A stretch of 64,000 bases of DNA, taken from NCBI RefSeq assembly GCF_025685565.1, contig NZ_JAGSYE010000001.1, forward strand, positions 1,798,001 through 1,862,000, read 5' to 3'. A program made the position numbers and the translations under genes. Every line of letters starts with the position of its first letter. Within the stretch, counting starts at the first letter, position 1. The stretch is from Granulicella aggregans. GTDB taxonomy: Bacteria > Acidobacteriota > Terriglobia > Terriglobales > Acidobacteriaceae. This document shows, piece after piece, positions 35,073 through 42,280 of this stretch. The notes beneath the pieces were generated by a model that was given only the letters and a program-made list of their open reading frames with translations, ran no database searches and was not told where the DNA came from.

Positions 35073-35846
35073 ATGGAAGTCCTGCAACAACGTCGATCCG
35101 CCTGCAACGCATGCAAGGACGGTCACGACGAACCCTTTCCCTTCACCATGGCCTTCCAGCCCATCGTGAACGTCGAGACCGGTCGCGTCTACGCCTATGA
35201 AGCTCTCGCCCGCGGCCCGGAACAGCAGTCCGCCGGCTTCGTCCTCGGCCAGGTCAACAATGAAAATCTCTACGCCTTCGACCAGTCCTGCCGCGTCAAG
35301 GCCATCACCCTCGCCGCGCAGCTTGGTCTCGCCCAGACGGGCGCCATGCTCTCAATCAACTTCATGCCCGGCGCCGTCTACAGCCCCGCAGCTTGCATCC
35401 AGTTGACCCTCAAGACCGCCACGGCCCTCGGCTTTCCCCTCGACCGCCTCATCTTCGAGATCGTCGAAGTAGAAAAGGTAGCCAGCCCCCAGCACCTCAT
35501 GGACATCTTCAATGAGTACCGCAAGTGCGGTTTTCGCGTCGCGCTCGATGACTTCGGCGCAGGCTGGGCCGGCTTGGGTCTCCTTGCCGATGTTCCAGCC
35601 GATGCTGTCAAGCTCGACATCGACCTCATCCGCGGCATCCACAAGCGCCCCCGCGCCCTCGCCATCGTCGAATCGATAGCGCTGCTCTCGGAATCGCTCC
35701 ACTTCAACGTCGTCGCCGAAGGCGTCGAAACCTTCGACGAGTACCACGCCCTCCGCGACTGCGGCATCAACCTCATGCAGGGCTATCTCTTCGCCCGCCC
35801 TGGCTTCGAAAGCCTCCCTACCGTCACCCTCCCCGAACACCGCTAA
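35073..35846 (+). CDS. Stand-alone EAL-domain cyclic-di-GMP phosphodiesterase
   Basis: A 257-residue protein that is almost entirely one EAL domain. The motif is EALARG, with SINFMP, EIVEVEKV, LDDFGAG, KLDIDL and EGVET supplying the metal- and substrate-binding residues, so phosphodiesterase activity is plausible. The EALxRG form and the CNAC pair just before PFTMAFQPIV resemble the EAL domains of BLUF-EAL proteins, but no BLUF or other sensor domain is attached. The ATG at 35073 follows CGAGGGAA, a good ribosome-binding site. The cysteines might sense redox state or metal; this is inference. Confidence 0.88.
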   Translation: MEVLQQRRSACNACKDGHDEPFPFTMAFQPIVNVETGRVYAYEALARGPEQQSAGFVLGQVNNENLYAFDQSCRVKAITLAAQLGLAQTGAMLSINFMPGAVYSPAACIQLTLKTATALGFPLDRLIFEIVEVEKVASPQHLMDIFNEYRKCGFRVALDDFGAGWAGLGLLADVPADAVKLDIDLIRGIHKRPRALAIVESIALLSESLHFNVVAEGVETFDEYHALRDCGINLMQGYLFARPGFESLPTVTLPEHR

Positions 35847-35869
35847 GTCGCAAACCGCTCACAAAATAC

Positions 35870-35927
35870 CGTCATCTCGACCGAAGCCGCAGTCTCATCG
35901 CGGCGCATTGGAGAGACCCCCGCATTT
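35870..35927. repeat. Family A repeat, long form
   Basis: CGTCATCTCGACCGAAGC start, inner CCGC / GCGG arms, ATTGGAGAGACCCCCGCATT end. Lies between the EAL gene and mutL. Confidence 0.8.
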
Positions 35928-36018
35928 AGCTTCTCCCACCCAAAGCTCTCATTCCCGTTTCTGTCCTACACCCTCCACCCTTCCCCCTACACCCTCCCGA
36001 ACCCTCTACAATCGTTTT

Positions 36019-37992
36019 ATGGGCCGCATCCGCATCCTCTCCGACCAGGTGGCCAATCAGATCGCCGCCGGCGAGGTCGTCGAACGCCCCGCCTCCGTCG
36101 TCAAGGAGCTCCTCGAAAACTCCCTCGACGCCGACGCCTCCCGCATCCGCATCGACGTCGAAGCCGGTGGCCGCAAGCTCATCCGCATCACCGACAACGG
36201 CTGCGGCATGGTCAAGGACGACGCCCTGCTCGCCTTCGAGCGCCACGCCACCTCCAAGCTCCGCTCCTCCGACGACCTCCTCTCCATCACCACCCTCGGC
36301 TTCCGCGGGGAGGCCCTGCCTTCGATCGCCTCCGTCTCCCGCCTCAAGCTCGAGACCCGCGCCACCGGCGTCGCCACCGGTACCCTGGTCGAGATCGCCG
36401 GCGGCTCCATCATCCACTTCGAAGACGCCGGCGTCCCTCCCGGCACCGTCATCGAGGTCCGCGACCTCTTCTTCAACACCCCCGCCCGCCGCAAGTTCCT
36501 TCGCTCCGAACAGACCGAGCTCTCGCAGATCGCGGCCATGGTGACGCACTACGCTCTCGCCAACCCGACCAAGCACTTCGAGCTCCACTCCGCCTCGCAC
36601 GCCCTGCTCACCGCGCCCGGAGCCCGCAACACCGCCGAACGCCTCTTCCAGATCTTCGGCGCAGACACCGCCGCCCTCATGATCCCCGTCGCCGCCGAGA
36701 TGGACTTCGCCCGTTCCGGCCTGCCCGAGTTGCCGCCCTGGAAGCGCCCGCTCGGCGACGAGACCCCTGACTTCGGCCACCTCCGTATCACCGGCTTCGT
36801 GTCCAAACCTGAATTGCAAAAACTGAACCGCAACTCCATCTATCTCTTCGTCAACCACCGCCTCATCCGCGACCGCCTCGTCCTCCACGCCTTCACCGAG
36901 GCCTACCGCAACATCATCCCGCCCACCTCCTACCCGGTCGTCCTGCTCTTCCTCGAGATGCCGCCCGAAGAGGTCGACGTCAACGTCCACCCGGCCAAGA
37001 CCGAAGTCCGCTTCCGCCAGCCCAGCTTCGTCCACGACTTCATCCGCGACACCGTCCGCGCCGCGCTCACCTCTGCCCGCCCCGCTGCCAGCTTCGCCGC
37101 CGCGCTTACCAACTCTCCCCACGCGTCGTCTTCGTTACTGATCGACGTGAACCCGCTTCCCGACGGTCCCGAATCCCCGGTCTTCCAACCCCGCGAGGCC
37201 TACACCTTCGGCACAACGCTCGACGATCCCCGCCCACCCATCCAACCCGTCTCCGAGCCTGATCCGGCATCCAACGCCGAGCCTTTCATCCTCGCCCCTC
37301 AGCTAGTCCCCGAATCCCCCGGACGCTTCGACTTCTCGGGCTCCATCCCGGTCGGCTACGACGAAAATCCAAGTCCCGCAGTTTCGAACGACGAACCCCA
37401 AACCCTTAACGCCCTGGCCACCCTCAAGCCCCTCGGCCAGCTCCGCGACTCCTTCATCCTCGCCGTCAACGAAGAAGGCCTCTGGATCGTCGACCAGCAC
37501 GTAGCCCACGAGCGCGTCCTGTTCGAAAAGATCCTCCGCGACCGCGAAGTCGAAGCCGTCCAGCGCCAGCGCCTCCTCATGCCCTTGCTCATCGACCTTC
37601 TCCCCGCCCAGATGGTCGCCTTCGCCACCATCGCCGAGGAGCTCGACCGCAACGGCTTCGAAGCCGAGCCGTTCGGCCCCCGCACCCTCGCCATCAAGGC
37701 CGCGCCCGTGGGCCTCGAGGGCAGGGAACTCGAACGCATGTTGGAAGAGGTCCTCGCCGTCCCCGAGCGCGAGCAGCAGACCGAAAACTCCGAGACCCGC
37801 CGCCGCCGCATCGCCGCCTCGATCGCCTGCCACGCCGCCATCAAGGTCAACATGCCCCTAGAGCCCGCCAAGATCGACTGGCTGCTCCAGGAGCTAGCCA
37901 AGACCGAACACCCCACCAGTTGCCCCCACGGCCGCCCCATCGCCCTCAAATACACCCACAAAGACATCCAAAAAGCCTTCCAACGCATCTAA
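36019..37992 (+). CDS. mutL: DNA mismatch repair protein MutL
   Basis: A 657-residue MutL. The GHKL ATPase comes first: IAAGEVVERPASVVKELLEN, DNGCGM and GFRGEALPSIASV. The linker (about 370-460) is Pro/Asp-rich. The C-terminal endonuclease motif is present as DQHVAHERVLFE (from Asp492), a slight variant of the usual DQHAxxE pattern, together with the ACH segment near residue 611 and CPHGRP (from Cys635). The protein should therefore nick DNA, as in MutH-less bacteria. The ATG at 36019 gives the normal N-terminus MGRIRILSDQV. No mutS is nearby. Confidence 0.95.
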   Translation: MGRIRILSDQVANQIAAGEVVERPASVVKELLENSLDADASRIRIDVEAGGRKLIRITDNGCGMVKDDALLAFERHATSKLRSSDDLLSITTLGFRGEALPSIASVSRLKLETRATGVATGTLVEIAGGSIIHFEDAGVPPGTVIEVRDLFFNTPARRKFLRSEQTELSQIAAMVTHYALANPTKHFELHSASHALLTAPGARNTAERLFQIFGADTAALMIPVAAEMDFARSGLPELPPWKRPLGDETPDFGHLRITGFVSKPELQKLNRNSIYLFVNHRLIRDRLVLHAFTEAYRNIIPPTSYPVVLLFLEMPPEEVDVNVHPAKTEVRFRQPSFVHDFIRDTVRAALTSARPAASFAAALTNSPHASSSLLIDVNPLPDGPESPVFQPREAYTFGTTLDDPRPPIQPVSEPDPASNAEPFILAPQLVPESPGRFDFSGSIPVGYDENPSPAVSNDEPQTLNALATLKPLGQLRDSFILAVNEEGLWIVDQHVAHERVLFEKILRDREVEAVQRQRLLMPLLIDLLPAQMVAFATIAEELDRNGFEAEPFGPRTLAIKAAPVGLEGRELERMLEEVLAVPEREQQTENSETRRRRIAASIACHAAIKVNMPLEPAKIDWLLQELAKTEHPTSCPHGRPIALKYTHKDIQKAFQRI

Positions 37993-38098
37993 ATTTTTAG
38001 GATATGCACGTTTATCAGAAAGCAAACGATCCTGCCTGAGTGACTTGCCGCGCTTAGCAAGCCGGTAGCTAGGCCAAATCTGCTGTATTTTGGTTGCC

Positions 38099-38650
38099 AT
38101 GGAAAAGACTAGGATCAACGCGTTTCTGACAGAACTGGCATTCCAATGTGCATTCGCTGAACGCATCTATCAGGAATTGGATTTTGCGCTAGATAACAAC
38201 GGGAATTCACTGCTGATCTTTTGCCGTCTTCAGTCTTTTCTAGGTGCGGCAGCTAACATTTCGAAGCTACTATTTGGCGATCACACGGCCAAGGGAAAGA
38301 TAGCCTTTACGGCTAGAGAACCGCTGCGAAGTGCATTGGGAGTGCGCGATGGCGATTTCACTCACGCAAGAAGTGTAAGAAACCGTTTCGAGCATCTGGA
38401 TGAAGATTTGGACGAATGGTGGGAAGCAAGCACAGGGAAAAACTTCGAAGACTGTAGCGTAGAGATAGATGGCTACAAAATGACAAATCTACCCGAAGAG
38501 GACAAATTTAGAATCTTCAATCGAACAACAGGAGTGCTGAGCGTACGCCGAGGGCATTCCGTCAATGTTCATGACCTTATGACAGAGATTGGTACTCTTG
38601 AAGAGTCTCTAAGGATCACCGGAGTGCTAACTCAGTACATAAAGACATGA
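38099..38650 (+). CDS. HEPN-like protein in an AT-rich island
   Basis: A 183-residue, mostly helical protein of no named family. It carries VRNRFEHLDEDLDEWW at about residues 95-110, in which RNRFEH fits the R-x4-H motif of HEPN ribonuclease domains. The start ATG at 38099 is weakly supported. Codon use and base composition are clearly AT-richer than mutL upstream, so the gene is probably acquired. HEPN proteins often act in defence or toxin-antitoxin systems. The gene beside it is convergent (opposite strand), and no antitoxin-like partner is seen. Confidence 0.6.
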   Translation: MEKTRINAFLTELAFQCAFAERIYQELDFALDNNGNSLLIFCRLQSFLGAAANISKLLFGDHTAKGKIAFTAREPLRSALGVRDGDFTHARSVRNRFEHLDEDLDEWWEASTGKNFEDCSVEIDGYKMTNLPEEDKFRIFNRTTGVLSVRRGHSVNVHDLMTEIGTLEESLRITGVLTQYIKT

Positions 38651-38673
38651 CCGGGCAAACCGTCTTCTTCTCG

Positions 38674-39432
38674 CTAATCTACAAACCCACCAGGACAGGA
38701 TGTGAATTGGCGAGTCCTAGTCCCTTCGTATTGAAAGCAGTAGCCCGTGTGGTGAACATTATTAAAGATGTCCGAGTAAGTGGCGACTCCTTGGAGTATT
38801 AGCGAGGCTTGGCCGCTTTCTAGGGCCGAGACACACGCCTTGTCAGGTGTAAATTGAAGGATCTGATCTCCTGGTTTTTGCTGCGGGGCAACGTCAATCT
38901 CGTCACCGCTCTGCAGTGGGATAGACAGGTAATTACACCCAGAGCCGCCAAATTTGCTTTCAGTTTGTGCTCGGAAACGAAGTGCAGGGCTCAATCCAGA
39001 ATTCACAAACTTGAAAGCTATCGTATTTGGAACGCCAGCGGTTATTGGAATATCGGCAACTTCAGGACCGCCGACAGGCAAAATCCGTGTTTCTGCCACT
39101 AGAACCCACGCACGTTGCCCCGCTCTGAAGTTATTGTTGGCATCACGCCATTGCAGATAGGTGATTATCGCGTAAGCAATGCCAAAAACGATACCTGCCA
39201 ACTCAACTCGGGATTTCCATCTTCTAAGGAACCGATCCCATTTGCTATCGGGCTTGATTCCTCTCTGCCCTGAGTGCCCGGCTCGAGATAAAACCACTGC
39301 TTTGCCTGAACGGCTGTCTTGATCGGAATCATCGCCTTCGCCTTGATGAGCCATCTTGAGGAGCTTCTCAAGCGTGCGATTTAAGTGTTTGAGTTGCTCG
39401 ATAGTTTCGCGCCACATTTCTTTGTTGTCCAT
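38674..39432 (-). CDS. Hypothetical single-helix membrane protein
   Basis: A 252-residue protein: an N-terminal helical, Lys-rich part (MDNKEMWRETIEQLKHLN), a membrane helix (about residues 76-95, LAGIVFGIAYAIITYLQW) and an extracytoplasmic domain of beta-rich character with four Cys. I recognise no family. The ATG at 39432 has TTGAGG before it. Lower GC than the chromosome around it, as for the HEPN-like gene on the other side, with which it is convergent. Proteins of this plan are common hypothetical genes in islands. Confidence 0.6.
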   Translation of the reverse strand: MDNKEMWRETIEQLKHLNRTLEKLLKMAHQGEGDDSDQDSRSGKAVVLSRAGHSGQRGIKPDSKWDRFLRRWKSRVELAGIVFGIAYAIITYLQWRDANNNFRAGQRAWVLVAETRILPVGGPEVADIPITAGVPNTIAFKFVNSGLSPALRFRAQTESKFGGSGCNYLSIPLQSGDEIDVAPQQKPGDQILQFTPDKACVSALESGQASLILQGVATYSDIFNNVHHTGYCFQYEGTRTRQFTSCPGGFVD

Positions 39433-39520
39433 GCTGGGCCTCAAGAATCACAAATACCATGAAATTGCTGGATCGCAAGTTGCCGCACAATCCCCCACCT
39501 TCCGAGATCATCATTGCCAC

Positions 39521-39715
39521 GTGATCACCCGAATCCCCGCCGTCTCTATGCTGCTCCTATCCGCCTCCACCACTCTCTTCGCAGCGGAACCCCGAAAGAC
39601 AGCGGTGATCTCCGTCGACGCCACCCACCCCGGCGTCTCGCCCTCCATGTTTGGCATCTTCTTCCAAGACATCAACTTCGGCGCCGAGTGCCCCACATCC
39701 CGCTTCCGCGGGTAA
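39521..39715 (+). pseudogene. Truncated 5' copy of the GH51 arabinofuranosidase gene
   Basis: Translation from GTG 39521 gives VITRIPAVSMLLL, then FAAEPRKTAVISVDATHP and SPSMFGIFFQDINFGA, closely matching the signal peptide and first 50 or so residues of the intact gene at 42281. The match also extends some 20 bases upstream of the start codon. It breaks off at about 39692 inside a family C-like palindrome and then a stop. A decayed fragment of a duplication, not a functional gene. Confidence 0.8.
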
Positions 39716-39818
39716 AAGCACAGGTGGACACCCACCTCCACCTTTCCTCCGAAGCCACCTCCTCCGCAAACTGCTACCTTCCCCTCGCAGCAAGTTCCAC
39801 TCATCCAAGGAGGCGAAA

Positions 39819-40331
39819 ATGGCAGCAGCAACCGCACTTGCCGTAGGCACGCAGGCAACCAGCAGCATGATCCTCGACGGCGACTTCGAGAACATCGAGT
39901 TCTCCGGAGAGATCCACAACGGACATCTCGTGGTCGAGGGCATCCTCGCCAACCAGGCGGCGATCGATAACATCCCCGTCGGCATCTATGTCCTCGAAAC
40001 CGACGGCACCGTCGTCAAATGCAATCAGGCAGCCATCTCCGCCTGGGGACGCACTCCTGCCCTCGGAGCCTCAGAGAAGTACTGCGGCGCGCATATCCTC
40101 CGCTACCCATCCGGCGAGGTCATGCCCCATGAACACGCCCCTCCGACCGTCGTCATCAAGAACGGTGGCACCGTCCGCAACGCCGACGTCATCTGCGAGC
40201 AGCCGAATGGACACCGTCTGCTCGCCCTCGTCAATATCTTCCCGATTCGCAACCATCACGGCGAAGTCGTTGGTGGAGTCAACGTCTTCCGGCACAACAC
40301 CAGCAAATCCGTCCCCGGACTCAACGCCTGA
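39819..40331 (+). CDS. Single PAS-domain protein
   Basis: A 170-residue cytoplasmic protein made of an N-terminal leader of about 45 residues and one PAS domain (about 50-165). The PAS core is visible in IPVGIYVLETDGTVVKCNQAAISAWGR split over two strands, and in IRNHHGEVVGGVNVFRH at the end. No kinase, cyclase or DNA-binding output domain is attached. The ATG at 39819 has an excellent AAGGAGG site. It is the first gene of a cassette with the KH-like and double-PAS genes. A GC-rich hairpin follows it. Confidence 0.82.
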   Translation: MAAATALAVGTQATSSMILDGDFENIEFSGEIHNGHLVVEGILANQAAIDNIPVGIYVLETDGTVVKCNQAAISAWGRTPALGASEKYCGAHILRYPSGEVMPHEHAPPTVVIKNGGTVRNADVICEQPNGHRLLALVNIFPIRNHHGEVVGGVNVFRHNTSKSVPGLNA

Positions 40332-40358
40332 AGGACCAGACCCCGCCTTGCCCAGTGC

Positions 40359-40387
40359 CCACCCATGCAGCTTTACTGCATGGGTGG
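40359..40387 (+). terminator. Palindrome after the PAS gene (terminator-like)
   Basis: CCACCCATGCAG / CTGCATGGGTGG, a perfect 12-bp stem with a five-base loop; related to the family C palindromes. No strong T-run follows, so termination is uncertain. Confidence 0.5.
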
Positions 40388-40503
40388 ATCTCTGTTCTCA
40401 CTCCAGACTTCTCTGTCTGGACGCCCGTAGCCGTGATCAAACGCCTCGACCATATCTCCATCTCCGTCGGACGATTGCTGAGACCCGCCGCTCGGTGCTA
40501 TCG

Positions 40504-40520
40504 TTTTCACGCGGTGAAAA
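40504..40520. promoter_or_regulatory. Operator-like palindrome upstream of the KH-like gene
   Basis: TTTTCAC-GCG-GTGAAAA, a perfect 7-bp inverted repeat with a 3-bp spacer, 71 bases upstream of the ATG. It sits where a repressor or activator could bind; the protein is unknown. Confidence 0.4.
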
Positions 40521-40591
40521 ATACAGTTTGCAGATTTTGACCTGGCTGCGAGCACTTGCCGTTCATAGACGCCTTAGAGAAGGAAGCGACG

Positions 40592-40972
40592 ATGAGCGCA
40601 GCGGTGAAATCGCCTCAGGCAGTGGCCGCGCAAATAAGTCTGGCTGCGACCGAGATCGTTCGTTCGATCGTTGACCATCCCAGTCAGGTCGCCGTGGAAG
40701 TGCTCGAAGTGAACCACGCTCGAGCGACCCTTCTGCTCAAGGTCCACCCCGAAGACATGGAGACCCTCCTCGCGCACGAAGGCCGCATCCTGCGCGCCTT
40801 GCGCACCTTCGCTTATGCGGTATCTGCAAGAAACAATCTCGCGCTTCAACTGCAACTTGAAGCCACCGGGTCTCCTCCGGTTTCGACACTCCCCCCGACC
40901 CTTGAAACTTCCTCACCTGAAGGGCAATCACAAAGGAGTGACGAAGCTGATGAGAGCCAATCTGGCATTTAA
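40592..40972 (+). CDS. KhpA-like KH-domain protein with an altered GXXG loop
   Basis: A 126-residue protein. Residues 18-95 follow the KhpA/YlqC (UPF0109) pattern: EIVRSIVDHPSQVAVEVLE, then VHPEDMETLLAHEGRILRAL. In KhpA the loop reads GKxGR; here it is AHEGR (61-64), so the first Gly and the basic residue are missing and RNA binding may be changed or lost. The C-terminus is a Ser/Glu-rich disordered tail. GAAGGAAG precedes the ATG at 40592. The last 23 bases overlap the next gene. It is probably not the housekeeping KhpA, which normally sits with rpsP. Confidence 0.78.
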   Translation: MSAAVKSPQAVAAQISLAATEIVRSIVDHPSQVAVEVLEVNHARATLLLKVHPEDMETLLAHEGRILRALRTFAYAVSARNNLALQLQLEATGSPPVSTLPPTLETSSPEGQSQRSDEADESQSGI

Positions 40973-42146
40973 CGAATCACAGGACAAGAGATTCATCGTT
41001 CTCTGCGCCATCGAGCCGGCTACGCCCGTCATCGTCACACCGTCCGTCTTTCTCTTCTCAAGCGAACACCCTTTCCTGGAGAACGTCGTCGCCGCCGGCC
41101 TTCGCGACGAAGACATGATCTCCGTCACCTCCACAGTCCTGCTTTCCATCGTCAAACCGGTCTTTCCCCAGCGCTGGGTGACCATCGAGGTCACCGAGTC
41201 GCAACGAGTGACCTTAGGCCTGCACCCCGAACGAGCTGCAAACGCTGACAAGCCACGCTTCAGTACGCACCCGGACACTCTTCCCGGGGCCTTCGGGAGC
41301 CTGAGGCAGATGCACGACTTCCTGCTCCAGGCACCATTTCCATTTCTCATGATGAAAGGGCCCGAGCACGTGCTCACGTTCATCAACCCTCCTTACGTCG
41401 AACTTCTCCACCGCGACGTGCGCCAGAACCTCCTCGGACTGCCGGTGCGCGAGCTCCTCCCGGAGCTGGAGGGTCAGCCCTTCTTTGGTCTTCTTGATGA
41501 GGTCTACAGGACGGGCGTTCCGTTCGTCGGCAAGGAGATCTTCGGCAGCCTGCGAAACCAGAAGACAGGCGAGATGAAAGATCACTACTTCGACTTTGTC
41601 TATCATCCGACCCATGATGAATCTGGCGCAGTCTCCGGCATCTTTGCCCAGGCCTTCGATGTTACGGAGCGCGTCCTGGCGCGCCAGGTAAGCGCCTCCC
41701 GCGAGGCGCAGCTCTACCGTCAGTGGGCGGAGCTCGACACCATGTACCGCACCTCCCCGGTCGGCATGTGTCTCCTCGATGTGGAGGAGTACCGCGTCCT
41801 CAGGATGAGCGACAAGCTGGCCTCGCTCATCGGCAGGTCGGCGGGAGCCCTCATCGGTCAAAGAATTCTCGACATCTTTCCCGTCGTCGAGGGCGCGGCG
41901 GAGCAGCTCCGTAAAGCCGCCGCGGGAGAGTACGTCCGCAACTTCGAGGTCGCCACCGCCGTGCATTCCATGCCCGGAGTCCTGCGTCAATGGCTGGTAA
42001 ACTTTGGCCCTCTGCGCGGCGCAAGCGGCGCGGTAGAAGCCATCGCATGTGTCTCCCTGGAGATCACGGACCGCATCCCCTACGGCGAGGAAGCCTCGCG
42101 GGAAAAGGCCCTGCCATTCCCGTTGTTCTCTGACGCCGAAGGGTAG
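40950..42146 (+). CDS. Double-PAS protein without output domain
   Basis: A 398-residue protein. The first 90 residues (MRANLAFNESQDKRFIVLCA onwards) match nothing I know. Two PAS domains follow at about 120-250 and 265-385: the first contains FPFLMMKGPEHVLTFINPPY and FDFVYHPTHDESG, the second MYRTSPVGMCLLDVEEYRVL. No kinase, GGDEF, EAL or DNA-binding domain follows, so it must signal through a partner. The ATG at 40950 lies inside the end of the KH-like gene, with GGAG 11 bases upstream. It forms a cassette with that gene and the upstream PAS gene. Confidence 0.78.
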   Translation: MRANLAFNESQDKRFIVLCAIEPATPVIVTPSVFLFSSEHPFLENVVAAGLRDEDMISVTSTVLLSIVKPVFPQRWVTIEVTESQRVTLGLHPERAANADKPRFSTHPDTLPGAFGSLRQMHDFLLQAPFPFLMMKGPEHVLTFINPPYVELLHRDVRQNLLGLPVRELLPELEGQPFFGLLDEVYRTGVPFVGKEIFGSLRNQKTGEMKDHYFDFVYHPTHDESGAVSGIFAQAFDVTERVLARQVSASREAQLYRQWAELDTMYRTSPVGMCLLDVEEYRVLRMSDKLASLIGRSAGALIGQRILDIFPVVEGAAEQLRKAAAGEYVRNFEVATAVHSMPGVLRQWLVNFGPLRGASGAVEAIACVSLEITDRIPYGEEASREKALPFPLFSDAEG

Positions 42147-42164
42147 AAACTTAGCCCATCGGGG

Positions 42165-42199
42165 CCGGGTACCCCCCATCTCGATTCTGAGATGTGGGA
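42165..42199. repeat. Family C palindrome
   Basis: CCCATCTC / GAGATGTGGG hairpin between the double-PAS gene and the GH51 gene. Confidence 0.7.
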
Positions 42200-42280
42200 A
42201 GGGAGCCACGGAACGTCCACCCGCAAAAGTTCGGTAAACGTTTCACCGCGCCGCCTCTTTTCCGATATCATCGCTGCCAT

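Noticed and set aside
39433..39818. Possible insertion sequence at the GH51 duplication
   Set aside because: No transposase gene, terminal inverted repeats or target-site duplication could be found; only the duplicated GH51 fragment is evident.
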